A stretch of 64,000 nt of DNA. It comes from Bryobacteraceae bacterium (GTDB lineage Bacteria > Acidobacteriota > Terriglobia > Bryobacterales > Bryobacteraceae). The translations under genes were made by a program, and so were the position numbers. The notes beneath the pieces were generated by a model that did no database searches, was not told the origin of the DNA, and worked only from the letters and a program-made list of their open reading frames with translations. This document shows, in pieces, positions 1-8,586 of this stretch; the first letter of the stretch is position 1, and every line of letters starts with the position of its first letter. The stretch is from NCBI GenBank assembly GCA_019752335.1, contig JAIEMJ010000048.1, positions 62,001 to 126,000 of the forward strand, written 5' to 3'.

Positions 1-2
1 GC

Positions 3-1133
3 CACTTGGCGGTGGTTGAGCTATTGCTCGCCGCCGGGGCCGACGCCAAGAAGCAGACGGAAAACGGCGACACGCCTCTGACGCTCGCGGCCCTGCGCGG
101 CCACGGGGCGGTGGTGGAACGACTGCTGAAAGCCGGCGCCTCCGCCACCACGACGCGTTGGAACGGCGAAACCGCCCTGATGACCGCGGTGCGAGGTGGT
201 AGCCGGGTGGCCGTTGACGCGTTGCTCGCGGCCGGCGCGGACGTGAAGCCGCGCGAGAACCGGCTCGGCCAGTCCGCGTTGATGTGGGCCGCCGCCGATG
301 GCCGCGTGGAGATTCTGCAGAGTCTCGTGCGCGCTGGTGCGCCGCTCGAAGAGCGTTCCAAGGCCGGCGCCACAGCGCTGATGATGGCCGCGCGGCATGG
401 CCAGGCCAAAGCCGTCAGCGCGCTGCTGAAGGCGGGGGCGGCGGTCAGCGCCGCGACCCCGGAGGGCCGCGATGGCCTCTTTCTCGCAGCAAATTACGGC
501 CACGCCGCCGCGGCGATTGCGCTGATTGAGGCGGGCGCGAACATCCAGAGCCAGGACGAAAAGGGCACCACGATTCTGCATTTGGCGGCTCGCAGCGGCA
601 AGGCGGACCTGGTAAGTCTGCTGATCGCCAAGGGTGCGCCCGTCAATGCCCGGCTGAAGCCCGCGTCGCTCGACGCGAATCCCGCCCGCCGTTTCACCTA
701 TGGCCGGGACCTCGCCACGCCCCTTTTCGAAGCCGCCGAGACGGGCAACGAGGCCGTGGTGCTAGCGTTGCTGAAGGGCGGCGCCGATCCGAACCTCGCC
801 ACCGCCGACGGCGCCACGCCGTTGCTACCCGCGGCTTTCGGCAACTTCCTCTTGAATAACCAGCTCTTTCCGAAGTTGGCCAACGCGCAGTTGCCGGTGG
901 TGAAGGCGCTGGTGGAGGCCGGGGCCAACGTCAACGCCGCCACGCAACGCGGCATGACGGCGCTGCATCTGGCCGCTTCGCGCGCCGGTGACGATGTGGT
1001 CCGCTACCTGGTCGAGCACGGCGCGAAGCTCGACGCAAAGGATGCTCGGGGGTCGACACCGCAGGCTACAGCGGAGAGTCGCGGCGCGAAGGTCACGGCG
1101 GCGCTGTTGCGGGAGTTGGCGGCGAAACGCTAG
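3..1133 (+). CDS. Ankyrin-repeat protein, 5' end outside window
   Basis: The frame is already open at the window edge (codon CAC at 3-5), so the N terminus is missing; the TTG at 6 is just an internal Leu. The visible 376 residues are about ten ankyrin repeats of 29-33 residues with the G-x-T-A/P-L-x-x-A-A signature and the L-L-x-A-G-A turn. One repeat around residues 269-312 carries an insertion of roughly ten residues, and the last repeat is degenerate. No enzymatic domain, membrane span or C-terminal anchor is visible. Ankyrin stacks bind proteins, so a scaffolding or partner-binding role is inferred; the substrate is unknown. The gene ends 52 bases before a sulfatase start. Confidence 0.9.
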   Translation, partial: HLAVVELLLAAGADAKKQTENGDTPLTLAALRGHGAVVERLLKAGASATTTRWNGETALMTAVRGGSRVAVDALLAAGADVKPRENRLGQSALMWAAADGRVEILQSLVRAGAPLEERSKAGATALMMAARHGQAKAVSALLKAGAAVSAATPEGRDGLFLAANYGHAAAAIALIEAGANIQSQDEKGTTILHLAARSGKADLVSLLIAKGAPVNARLKPASLDANPARRFTYGRDLATPLFEAAETGNEAVVLALLKGGADPNLATADGATPLLPAAFGNFLLNNQLFPKLANAQLPVVKALVEAGANVNAATQRGMTALHLAASRAGDDVVRYLVEHGAKLDAKDARGSTPQATAESRGAKVTAALLRELAAKR

Positions 1134-1185
1134 TCTTTCGGTCACGTTGCTTACGCCTTTGGGGAAACGATAAACTACGGCGCAG

Positions 1186-2598
1186 ATGCTCAGCCGCCGT
1201 AGTTTCCTCTTTACCGCCTCCACCTTGCTCGCGCAAAAGCGCCGCCCCAACGTCCTCTTCATCGCGACCGATGACCTGAATAACGCGCTCGCCTGCTATG
1301 GCCATCCCGTGGTGAAGACGCCCAATCTGGACCGTCTGGCGGCGCGCGGCGTCCGTTTCGACCGCGCTTACACCCAATTCGCCTTGTGCAGCCCGTCGCG
1401 CAGTTCGCTGATGACGGGCCTGGGCCCCGACACCACGCAGGTCTACAACCTCACCAAGCACTTCCGCAGCGTGCTGCCCGACGTGGTGACGCTCGGCCAG
1501 TGCGCCCAGAAGAATGGCTACTTCACCGCGCGCGTCGGCAAGATCTACCATTACGGTAACCCCGGACAAATCGGCACGAACGGACTCGACGACGAGCCGA
1601 CCTGGAATCAGCGCATCAATCCTAAGGGCATCGACAAAGCGGAAGAGCCGAAGGTGACCAACCATACGCCCGGCAAGGGCCTGGGCTCTTCGATTAGCTT
1701 CTACGCGTCGCCCGCCCCGGACGAAGAACACACCGACGGTATGGTTGCCGCGGAGACAATCCAGTTACTCGAAAAACACCAGAAGGAACCTTTCTTTTTA
1801 GCCGCTGGATTTTACCGTCCACACTGCCCGTATATCGCGCCGAAAAAATACTTTGACTTATATCCTCCCGAGAAGCTGGAACCCATTCCGTTCACCGAAG
1901 GCGAGGACACCATCGCTCCACCCTGGGCTTACTGGACAAAGCCGCCCAACTGGAATATGACGCGCCGCCAGCAGCAGGAGGACTTGCAGGCTTACTATGC
2001 GTCGATTTCCTTTGTCGACGCGAACGTCGGCAAGTTACTCGACGCGCTGGACCGCCTGGGACTCACCGAAAATACGGTAATTGTTTTCTGGTCCGACCAC
2101 GGCTACGGCACCGGTGAGCATGGCCAGTGGATGAAGCAGACCGTCTTCGAAGCGGCGACGCGCGTGCCTCTGTTGATGGCAGGCCCGGGGGTGACGGCGA
2201 AGGGCAAAGGCTGTCCGCGCACCGTCGAGTTACTCGATCTTTATCCCACCTTGGCCGACTTATGCGGCTTCACGCAAGTCCCGGGAAATCTACACGGCGT
2301 CAGCCTGCGCCCGTTGCTCCGAAACCCCCAGGCTAAATGGGACCGCCCGGCCATCAGCCAGGTATCGCGCAACCGCAACCAACAAGCGGATTCGTTGCAG
2401 GGCTACAGCATCCGCACGGAGCGCTATCGCTATACGGAATGGGCAGGGGGACAGGAGGGTGTCGAGCTTTATGACTATCAGGCGGACCCGAAGGAGATGC
2501 AAAATCTCGGCAAGAGCGACCGTCACGCCAAGCTGCGGGGCGAACTACAGAGTAAGCTACGGGAAATTACCAAGTCACGCGGGCGCCGCCTGCCGTAG
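1186..2598 (+). CDS. Tat-exported sulfatase, iduronate-2-sulfatase-like
   Basis: 470 residues. The N terminus has a short twin-arginine-type leader (S-R-R-S-F-L-F at residues 3-9) and then the sulfatase fold. The metal-binding Asp pair is at residues 29-30 (A-T-D-D-L-N), and the formylglycine motif C-S-P-S-R has its Cys at residue 68. The later W-S-D-H-G-Y-G segment supplies further metal ligands. Layout and the H-G-Y-G-T-G-E-H-G-Q-W stretch resemble bacterial iduronate-2-sulfatase-like enzymes, which hydrolyse sulfate esters on glycans in the periplasm. Activity would require conversion of Cys68 to formylglycine by a maturase not encoded in this window. Substrate is inferred only at family level. 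A second, unrelated-length sulfatase lies at 5272-6870. Confidence 0.9.
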   Translation: MLSRRSFLFTASTLLAQKRRPNVLFIATDDLNNALACYGHPVVKTPNLDRLAARGVRFDRAYTQFALCSPSRSSLMTGLGPDTTQVYNLTKHFRSVLPDVVTLGQCAQKNGYFTARVGKIYHYGNPGQIGTNGLDDEPTWNQRINPKGIDKAEEPKVTNHTPGKGLGSSISFYASPAPDEEHTDGMVAAETIQLLEKHQKEPFFLAAGFYRPHCPYIAPKKYFDLYPPEKLEPIPFTEGEDTIAPPWAYWTKPPNWNMTRRQQQEDLQAYYASISFVDANVGKLLDALDRLGLTENTVIVFWSDHGYGTGEHGQWMKQTVFEAATRVPLLMAGPGVTAKGKGCPRTVELLDLYPTLADLCGFTQVPGNLHGVSLRPLLRNPQAKWDRPAISQVSRNRNQQADSLQGYSIRTERYRYTEWAGGQEGVELYDYQADPKEMQNLGKSDRHAKLRGELQSKLREITKSRGRRLP

Positions 2599-2606
2599 TT
2601 GCTGAT

Positions 2607-3023
2607 TTACGCGACAAACGCATCAACCGAGAGCTTGAACCGGTCCGCTAATCTTCGGGCGTGCGATTTGCTGATTTCGCGATGGCCGTTCAAGACCTGG
2701 CTGGCCACGGCGGGCGAGCCAAACACGTCTAGGAGGTCCACGGCGCGCAGGCCGTGGTCCTCCATTAAGCTCTTCAGCGTCTCGAGCGGAGAGTCCTGAG
2801 GATCGATCACCACACGATCCTCGTATTCCGTCACCAACAGCGCCAGTAACTCCTGAAACTCCCGTTCTTCGGCATCGAGTTCACGCTTCTCTTGTTCCCC
2901 ATCAAGTTCTTCCAGCATGGCAGACAGCCGCTCGTGTTCCCCCGGAGTTTGGATGCGCCGTGGCCGGTGCTTGTCCAGGAGGGTGCCATACTTCTTTTCG
3001 TCTAGAACGCCCGCTTTTGCCAT
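2607..3023 (-). CDS. higA: HigA-type antitoxin
   Basis: 138 residues, ATG at 3021-3023. The C-terminal half is a HigA-type helix-turn-helix (A-V-D-L-L-D-V-F-G-S then S-Q-V-L-N-G then I-S-K-S-H-A-R-R-L-A-D-R-F) as in antitoxins of the HigBA family. The N-terminal half is highly charged (E/K-rich) and probably binds and neutralises the toxin. Its start overlaps the 3' end of the toxin gene by 22 bases, so the pair is translationally coupled, with toxin first as is usual for higBA. HigA proteins also repress their own operon; a perfect palindrome sits directly upstream of higB. Confidence 0.88.
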   Translation of the reverse strand: MAKAGVLDEKKYGTLLDKHRPRRIQTPGEHERLSAMLEELDGEQEKRELDAEEREFQELLALLVTEYEDRVVIDPQDSPLETLKSLMEDHGLRAVDLLDVFGSPAVASQVLNGHREISKSHARRLADRFKLSVDAFVA

Positions 3024-3298
3024 AAGTTCCTCTCGTACTCGCTATGCGTCAGTAGCTCTTTCACGAACACCCGCTGGTTCCGCCAACTCACCACCGTGAT
3101 CAGGCGGTAACGATTTCCGCAGATCTCGAAAATCAAGACCCGGCCCACTTGGTCTGCCGAAGGGAAGGTCTGCCGGCAGTCTTGCAGGCTGGACCATTTT
3201 GCCCGCTTGGTCTTTCGCCACCAATCGTCCAGAGCCCGTGCGGCGTCAGGATGCTCGGCCTTCAGCCTCACCGTCTGCGGCCGGTTGATCACGTTCAC
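3002..3298 (-). CDS. higB: HigB-type mRNA interferase toxin
   Basis: 98 residues in the RelE/HigB fold. Conserved landmarks of the HigB family toxin are present: H-P-D-A near residue 16, W-x-x-x-x-D-C-R-Q-T-F-P-S-A-D-x-V-G-R in the middle, G-N-x-Y-R-L-I, and the closing Q-R-V-F-V-K-E-L-L-T-H-S-E-Y. The family cleaves mRNA at the ribosome. The start is GTG at 3296-3298: an in-frame stop lies immediately upstream, and the family pattern M-x-V-I matches the first residues. No ribosome binding site is possible in the normal place because the operator palindrome begins four bases upstream, which suggests a leaderless or weakly initiated transcript. Confidence 0.9.
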   Translation of the reverse strand: MNVINRPQTVRLKAEHPDAARALDDWWRKTKRAKWSSLQDCRQTFPSADQVGRVLIFEICGNRYRLITVVSWRNQRVFVKELLTHSEYERNLWQKRAF

Positions 3299-3301
3299 TT
3301 A

Positions 3302-3328
3302 CTCAAATTAGCATATTGCTAATTTGAG
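3302..3328. promoter_or_regulatory. Perfect palindrome, probable HigA operator
   Basis: Two 12-base arms (CTCAAATTAGCA and TGCTAATTTGAG) flank a 3-base centre. The match is perfect, AT-rich, and sits directly upstream of the higB GTG. Type II antitoxins bind such palindromes to autoregulate; that this one is bound by HigA is inferred from its position. Confidence 0.75.
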
Positions 3329-3356
3329 CGCTGAAGGGTGCAACGGAGAGGCCCGC

Positions 3357-3956
3357 TCATTCCTCGTCCGGCAATTCCGGGAAGGCGATCTCCCAGTAGA
3401 TCTCGTCCAGCGGCAACTCGACCTCCGCCGCGCGGAGGTTGAGCGCGGCATTGGGTGCGCTGATCACTTCAAACGACCACCGCCCCGGCTCAGAGGGTCC
3501 GGCGCGCTCATAGTGGCGGACTTGCCGCTTCTTTTGCTCGACGAGGACATAGTGCCGTAACGATTCCAGTTTCTGGTACTCATCCCATTTCACGGTTTGA
3601 TCGAATTCGCGTGTTGAGTCAGAAAGCACTTCAAAGATGATCGTGGGATTCACCAGCACGTCCCGAACCGTGTCAAAAAAGAGTCGCGCTCCGCACACGA
3701 TCGTGAGATCGGGATAGGCGAGGCCTTGCTTCTTGGTGGCGCCTACCTTCATGCTGCCGGAGAAAACCCGGCACGCCGCCGATCCTAGGCGATTTTGGAG
3801 GAAGCGGCTGAGGTTGCTACAGATCAGTTCATGGTTTTCGGTGGCGCCGGCCATGGCACTGACGCGGCCGTGCCAGAACTCGCTGCGGTGGAAAGCCGCC
3901 CGTTCTTGCGCCAGGTAGTCCTCCGCCGAGATTTTTTGAGGCAACGGTACGGCCAT
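3357..3956 (-). CDS. Uma2 family (DUF820) nuclease-fold protein
   Basis: 199 residues from the ATG at 3954-3956; a GTG two codons upstream is possible. The pattern is that of Uma2/DUF820 proteins: K-I-S-A-E-D-Y-L near the start, a G-R-V-x-A-M-A-G block, then Y-P-D-L-T-I-V and I-I-F-E-V-L-S, which supply the Asp and Glu of a PD-(D/E)XK site. The family is assigned as putative restriction-endonuclease-like and is often duplicated in genomes with many mobile elements; its biological role is not settled. A decayed relative is at 25598-26015. The C terminus is acidic and rich in leucine. Confidence 0.85.
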   Translation of the reverse strand: MAVPLPQKISAEDYLAQERAAFHRSEFWHGRVSAMAGATENHELICSNLSRFLQNRLGSAACRVFSGSMKVGATKKQGLAYPDLTIVCGARLFFDTVRDVLVNPTIIFEVLSDSTREFDQTVKWDEYQKLESLRHYVLVEQKKRQVRHYERAGPSEPGRWSFEVISAPNAALNLRAAEVELPLDEIYWEIAFPELPDEE

Positions 3957-4081
3957 GCCCACTACGATATCAGGCCCGTGTTACGCAGGCATCCTGAAAC
4001 GAATTCTGTCGAGGGAGCCATGCTTCCAGCATGGCCAGATTTTTTCGGGAAGGTGCAAGCTGCGAGGCAAGATAGCGAAAA

Positions 4082-5275
4082 ATGGTGTATTGTGTTTACA
4101 TGCATCCGCAATTTGCACCGATTTGCCGAATCCTTAAGATTCCATTCCTGTTAAACTATCGGACGCAAGCGGGTGCGGCGTTCCTTTTCGGCCCCCGGCA
4201 GACCGGAAAGACCAGTTTAGTGCGCGCGCAGTTCCCCGATGCACTCTATTTGGACTTCCTTGACGCAGAGGTGTCGGCGCGGTTTGACTTGGATCCTACC
4301 AGCTTGCGGCGGCAGTTGCAGTCGGGGGGGCACACGGTGGTGGTGCTGGATGAGGTACAGAAAGCCTCGCGGATTTTGGACGAAGTGCATTGGCTGATTG
4401 AGAACCTGCCGGTGCGGATCCTGATGCTGGGGTCGAGCGCGCGGAAGATCCGGCGCGAGGCCAAAAATCTGCTCGGCGGGCGGGCGCAGACCGTGGATCT
4501 GTTCCCGTTGGTGTCAGCAGAGGTGCCGGATCTCGATTTAGAGCGCTATCTGCGCCAGGGAGGTCTGCCGGCGGCGTATCAGAGTAATGATCCGATGCCG
4601 CGCTTGGTGGCCTACGCACAGACGTATCTGAAGCAAGAGATTATCGACGAGGCCGTTACCCGGCGGATTCCCCAGTTTCAACGCTTCCTGCAGTGCGTCG
4701 CGCTGTCGCACGGGCGGCAGATTCAATACTCGAATCTGGCGCGGGAGAGCGGGATTTCCCGCGACACCGCGCAGAACTACTTTCAGGTATTGCGCGACAC
4801 GCTGGTGGGCTTCGACTTGGAGCCTTGGCGCGAATCGAAGAGCCGCCGGCTGATTGAGACGGCGAAGTTCTACTTGTTCGACATCGGGATCGCCAATGCG
4901 CTGCATCCGGAGCCGCTGGTGCCGATGCCAGGGACGGACGCCTTTGGCCGGGCGTTTGAGCACTTTGTGATTCAAGAAGTACGGGCTTATCTGAGCTACC
5001 AACAGAAACAGGTTCCCTTGTACTACTGGCGGACGTCGCATGGGGTGGAAGTGGATCTGATCGTGGGGCAGATGCGGTTGGCGATTGAGTGCAAGTCGTC
5101 GCTGGAGGTTAGTGCCAAAGACACCAAATCCCTGCGGGCGCTGCACCAGGAGTATCCGCAGGCCCGGCGGCTCATTGTCTACCGGGGTCCGCATCGGCAG
5201 CGGACGGAGGAGGGAGTAGAGGTGCTGCCCTGGCGGGAGTTCTGCCGGGAGTTGTGGTTCGGGGAACTGGTTTAG
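4082..5275 (+). CDS. AAA ATPase with DUF4143 C-terminal domain
   Basis: 397 residues. A P-loop (G-P-R-Q-T-G-K-T-S) lies near residue 37, a Walker B-like V-V-L-D-E-V-Q near residue 92, and the sensor segment M-L-G-S-S-A-R follows. The second half is the DUF4143 nuclease-like domain, with H-G-V-E-V-D-L-I and A-I-E-C-K-S-S resembling a PD-(D/E)XK core. The family is widespread and multicopy, and its function is unproven. The start is uncertain: ATG at 4082 or the second ATG at 4100, after which F-L-L-N-Y aligns with family N termini. The stop overlaps the convergent sulfatase stop. A second member begins at 63806. Confidence 0.88.
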   Translation: MVYCVYMHPQFAPICRILKIPFLLNYRTQAGAAFLFGPRQTGKTSLVRAQFPDALYLDFLDAEVSARFDLDPTSLRRQLQSGGHTVVVLDEVQKASRILDEVHWLIENLPVRILMLGSSARKIRREAKNLLGGRAQTVDLFPLVSAEVPDLDLERYLRQGGLPAAYQSNDPMPRLVAYAQTYLKQEIIDEAVTRRIPQFQRFLQCVALSHGRQIQYSNLARESGISRDTAQNYFQVLRDTLVGFDLEPWRESKSRRLIETAKFYLFDIGIANALHPEPLVPMPGTDAFGRAFEHFVIQEVRAYLSYQQKQVPLYYWRTSHGVEVDLIVGQMRLAIECKSSLEVSAKDTKSLRALHQEYPQARRLIVYRGPHRQRTEEGVEVLPWREFCRELWFGELV

Positions 5276-6870
5276 CCCTTTCCGCTCACCGGCCAGGGCT
5301 CGACGTTGGCTCGCTTGGCCCAGGCTTCGTATTTCGCCACCAGTTCGGCCGTCTTCGCCGGTTGCGACGCCGCCAGGTTGCGCAATTCGCTGCGATCAGC
5401 AGCGACGTCGTAAAGCTCCCACGGCTCCTTGTGTTTGGCGACCAGCTTCCACTTGCCTTGGCGGACGGCGCGGTTGCCCTCGTGCTCCCAGAAGATTTCG
5501 CGGTGGCCGGGGCGCTGACCCTTCTCCCACACCGGACGCAGACTCAGTCCTTCGAGCGGCTGAATCTGGCGGCCGGCGAGTTCCCTCGGATACTGTGCTC
5601 CGGCCACATCGACGCAGGTCGCCATCAGGTCGATCAGGTGGCCGGGCGAGTGATAGATCGCGTTGGGCTTCGTGATACCCGCGGGCCAATGGGCGATCAG
5701 CGGCGAAGAGATGCCGCCCTCATGCACCCAGTGCTTATAGGTGCGAAACGGGGTGTTGCTCGCGTTAGCCCAGCCAATGCCATAGCTCTGATAGGTGTCG
5801 GTAGGGCCGGGCACCACTTCGGGCAGGTTGCCGCGGCGGACGGGACGGCCGTCCGGCGTCTTCATCGGAATGCTGGGATTGGGCGTGAGCGCCTTGGCAA
5901 TCTCTTCAGCGCAGCCGCCGTTGTCGGCGAGGAAAAGGATGAGCGTGTCGCGCTCGATGCCCTTTTCCTTCAGCTTCGCTAGAATGCGGCCGACGTTCTG
6001 GTCCATGCGGTCAATCTGCGCGGCGTAGACCTCCATGCGCCGCTGTTCCCAGGCCTGATGCGGCGCGTCCTTCCAGGCGGGGACCTTTTCGTCGCGCGGC
6101 GTCAGTGGCCATTTCTTATCGACGATGCCGAGCTTCAACTGGCGCGCATGACGCTCCTCCCGCAGCGCGTCCCAGCCTTGCCGGTAGCGGCCCTGGTACT
6201 TGGCGATGTCGCTCTCGACGGCGTGCAGCGGCCAATGCGGCGACGTGAAGGGGACATAGAGGAAGAAGGGTTGGCCGGCGAATTCGTCGATGAACTTGAC
6301 GGCGTGTGCGCCAATGGCGTCGGTGTAGAAGAAGTCCGGGCCGCTGGGCTGGATGTAGTCGTTGCCGGAGACGAGCGTCGCCGGGTCGTAGTAGCTGCCG
6401 GCGCCCTGGATCGTGCCGAAGTAGCGTTCGAAGCCCCGTTGCAGAGGCCAGTTGTGCTTCTTGCCGTTGGCGGGCGTGACGTGCCACTTGCCACTGGCGG
6501 CAGTGCGATAGCCGGCGGTGCGCAGCACTTCGGCGATGGTGGCCGATTGGGGACTGAGGTCGCCACGGTAACCGGGCTTATGATCGTCGTTCACCATGTG
6601 GCCGACGGCGGCCTGGTGCGCGTACAGGCCAGTGAGCAGGCTGGCGCGCGTCGGGCAGCAGCGGGCGCCGTTGTAGAACTGGGTGAAACGGGCGCCGCCC
6701 GCCGCCAGGGAGTCAATATTCGGGGTGCGGATTTCCCCGCCGTAGCAGCCGAGGTCGCTGAAGCCCATGTCGTCGGCCATCATGATGATGATGTTCGGCC
6801 GCTTGGCCGGAGACTTCGGCGCAGCGGTGGCGAGGGCCGTGAGGGATTGGAGAAAGACGCGGCGGTGCAT
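5272..6870 (-). CDS. Tat-exported arylsulfatase A-like sulfatase
   Basis: 532 residues from the ATG at 6868-6870, chosen because it begins a clean leader (M-H-R-R-V-F-L-Q-S-L-T-A-L-A-T-A-A); the open frame continues further upstream without a sensible start. Metal ligands are in A-D-D-M-G-F-S-D at residues 32-39. The formylglycine motif is C71-C-P-T-R75, in which Cys71 is the modified residue. A late L-A-D-N-G-G motif completes the metal site. The enzyme should hydrolyse sulfate esters in the periplasm. It differs clearly from the sulfatase at 1186-2598, so the pair is not a recent duplication. The stop overlaps that of the DUF4143 gene by a few bases. Confidence 0.9.
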   Translation of the reverse strand: MHRRVFLQSLTALATAAPKSPAKRPNIIIMMADDMGFSDLGCYGGEIRTPNIDSLAAGGARFTQFYNGARCCPTRASLLTGLYAHQAAVGHMVNDDHKPGYRGDLSPQSATIAEVLRTAGYRTAASGKWHVTPANGKKHNWPLQRGFERYFGTIQGAGSYYDPATLVSGNDYIQPSGPDFFYTDAIGAHAVKFIDEFAGQPFFLYVPFTSPHWPLHAVESDIAKYQGRYRQGWDALREERHARQLKLGIVDKKWPLTPRDEKVPAWKDAPHQAWEQRRMEVYAAQIDRMDQNVGRILAKLKEKGIERDTLILFLADNGGCAEEIAKALTPNPSIPMKTPDGRPVRRGNLPEVVPGPTDTYQSYGIGWANASNTPFRTYKHWVHEGGISSPLIAHWPAGITKPNAIYHSPGHLIDLMATCVDVAGAQYPRELAGRQIQPLEGLSLRPVWEKGQRPGHREIFWEHEGNRAVRQGKWKLVAKHKEPWELYDVAADRSELRNLAASQPAKTAELVAKYEAWAKRANVEPWPVSGKG

Positions 6871-6981
6871 GCGGACATGATATCTGGCGGCGCTGTGGCA
6901 AATTAAGGTGCCGCGAAAAAATATCGAAAATAATTGAGACATTTGCCTGTGGAAAAACCACTAGAGAGTGGACGCCGTACC

Positions 6982-7488
6982 ATGACACTGCAAACCACCT
7001 CCCCCCAGGAACCCTTTTGCCCAGCCACCTGCACCATCGTCCCCGCCGAGTATGGCGACCTGGAGCCGCTCTGCCGGCTCGACCTGGACACCCTGCGCGA
7101 GTTCCGACAACGTGACTTCGTCGCTGCCGCCATTGAGGAGGGGCGCTGCTGGGTCGCGTTCCTGGATGAGACGCTGGCTGGCTACGGCATCTTCAATTAC
7201 CAGTTTCACGGCTTCGGCGTCATCCACCGCGTCTTCGTCCGCGCTGACTTGCGACGGCGCGGCGTGGGGCGCGCCCTGCTGGACTTCTTCAGCGCCGCCT
7301 GCTCCTCGCCGCGGCTCTCGATCACCGTGCCGCAGCACAACCTGGCCATGCAGGAACTGGTACAGCGCCGGGGCTTCGTGCTTTCAGGCGTGGTGCACGA
7401 ACACGGCAGCGACGGGCCAGCCATGATCTATCTTAAGGACCTGCGGACGGCGACGCCGGTGCTGGCGGGTGAGCCTGGGTTGCAGTGA
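6982..7488 (+). CDS. GNAT family N-acetyltransferase
   Basis: 168 residues from the ATG at 6982; an in-frame TTG at 6934 would add 16 residues with no family support. The acetyl-CoA-binding segment is clear: V-F-V-R-A-D-L-R-R-R-G-V-G-R-A-L-L, followed by a short helix and the strand L-S-I-T-V-P. The substrate cannot be told. The last 56 bases overlap the convergent PIN gene, so the final residues after Y-L-K-D-L-R may be dispensable. Confidence 0.85.
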   Translation: MTLQTTSPQEPFCPATCTIVPAEYGDLEPLCRLDLDTLREFRQRDFVAAAIEEGRCWVAFLDETLAGYGIFNYQFHGFGVIHRVFVRADLRRRGVGRALLDFFSAACSSPRLSITVPQHNLAMQELVQRRGFVLSGVVHEHGSDGPAMIYLKDLRTATPVLAGEPGLQ

Positions 7489-7870
7489 AAAAGGCGCGCG
7501 CGTTCGCGATGCGGGTGCCTGCGTAGCTAGCGGGAAAATGGCGCAGGTTGCCGGTGATCAGCCATTCGGCCTGGGCGCCGGCGGCGCATTCGAGCAGGCG
7601 ATTGTCGTCGGGGTCCGTCGCCGCGCCGGCCTCCGGGCCGGGCTCGACGAGTTCAGCGGCGGCTTCCAGTTGCGCGAGCATTTCGACGAAGCAGGCCTGG
7701 CGCGCGGCGAACTTGGGGCGCGCGGCGACGTCGCGGTATTCGGCCAGCACGCTGCCCGTGACGCAGCAGACCACGGCGCGTGCGATGGCCAGTTGCACCA
7801 GGTGCGCCTCCAGCCCGCCGGGCGACCAGCACGCGGAAATCAGCACGTTTGTATCGAGCACCACCCGCAT
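7433..7870 (-). CDS. Solitary PIN-domain ribonuclease (putative toxin)
   Basis: 145 residues from the ATG at 7868-7870, which gives the standard PIN N terminus M-R-V-V-L-D-T-N-V-L-I-S-A. Acidic active-site positions are visible: the Asp of L-D-T-N, the Glu of L-A-E-Y-R-D-V and the Asp cluster of D-P-D-D-N, followed by E-W-L-I-T-G-N-L-R-H-F. This matches the PIN family of putative toxin components (TIGR00305 type). No antitoxin gene is adjacent: upstream, divergent, is the Thg1-like gene, and the 3' end overlaps the acetyltransferase gene. It may be an orphan toxin or a housekeeping RNase. Confidence 0.85.
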   Translation of the reverse strand: MRVVLDTNVLISACWSPGGLEAHLVQLAIARAVVCCVTGSVLAEYRDVAARPKFAARQACFVEMLAQLEAAAELVEPGPEAGAATDPDDNRLLECAAGAQAEWLITGNLRHFPASYAGTRIANARAFFTATQAHPPAPASPSAGP

Positions 7871-7899
7871 CCGTCTTGAAGTCTGCCACAATTCTGGGT

Positions 7900-8586
7900 A
7901 TGCCCGACGAGCTCGGCGACAAGATCAAGACGAATTTCGAGGACGCGCTGCGCTTGCGTCTACCGCGGCGCACGCACCTGGTGTTGCGCATCGACGGCCG
8001 CCGCTTTCACACGTTCACGAAGCAACTCGCGCGCCCTTATGATTTCGGCCTGGCCGCCGCACTTGACACGGCCGCCATGGCGCTGGCCGCGGAGATGTCC
8101 GGCTGCCGCCTGGGCTTCGGCCAGAGCGACGAGTACTCGTTCCTACTGACGGACTTTGGCAGCGAGCACGAGAAGATGTGGTTCGACGGCAATGTGCAAA
8201 AGATCGTTTCGGTGGCCGCGAGCATCTTCACGGCGCACTTCACGCGGGCTTTTGCCTTGGCGACTTTCGATGCGCGCGTGATGGTAATTCCCCGCCGCGC
8301 CGATGTCGCCGATTACTTTATCTGGCGTCAGACGGACGCTTCCACCAATAGCTTGAATATGCTGGCGTCGGCGCATTATGCGCATGAGGAGTTAGCTGGA
8401 AAGTCCGCGGCGGAGAAGCATGACCTGCTCCACGCCAAGGGCCTCAACTGGGCGAAGCAGGAGACGAGCTTCAAGCGAGGCCGCATCATTCGTCCGGCGT
8501 CAGGCGGCTGGGAAGTCGACCCGGAGCCGCCGGTCTTTACGCGCGATCGTGGTTACTTACTCCAGCTTTTCCCCGAGGCGGATTAA
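7900..8586 (+). CDS. Thg1-like tRNA 3'-5' nucleotidyltransferase
   Basis: 228 residues from ATG 7900. The Thg1 catalytic signature is present: the first metal-binding Asp in R-I-D-G-R-R-F-H near residue 31, and the Asp-Glu pair in Q-S-D-E-Y-S-F near residue 77. The downstream D-A-S-T-N-S-L-N segment also fits the family. Thg1 proteins add G to the 5' end of tRNA-His; bacterial Thg1-like proteins are known to repair 5'-truncated tRNAs by templated 3'-to-5' addition. Bacterial members are sporadic. The stop codon directly abuts the ATG of the histidine kinase, so the two are likely cotranscribed, although no functional link is known. Confidence 0.9.
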   Translation: MPDELGDKIKTNFEDALRLRLPRRTHLVLRIDGRRFHTFTKQLARPYDFGLAAALDTAAMALAAEMSGCRLGFGQSDEYSFLLTDFGSEHEKMWFDGNVQKIVSVAASIFTAHFTRAFALATFDARVMVIPRRADVADYFIWRQTDASTNSLNMLASAHYAHEELAGKSAAEKHDLLHAKGLNWAKQETSFKRGRIIRPASGGWEVDPEPPVFTRDRGYLLQLFPEAD

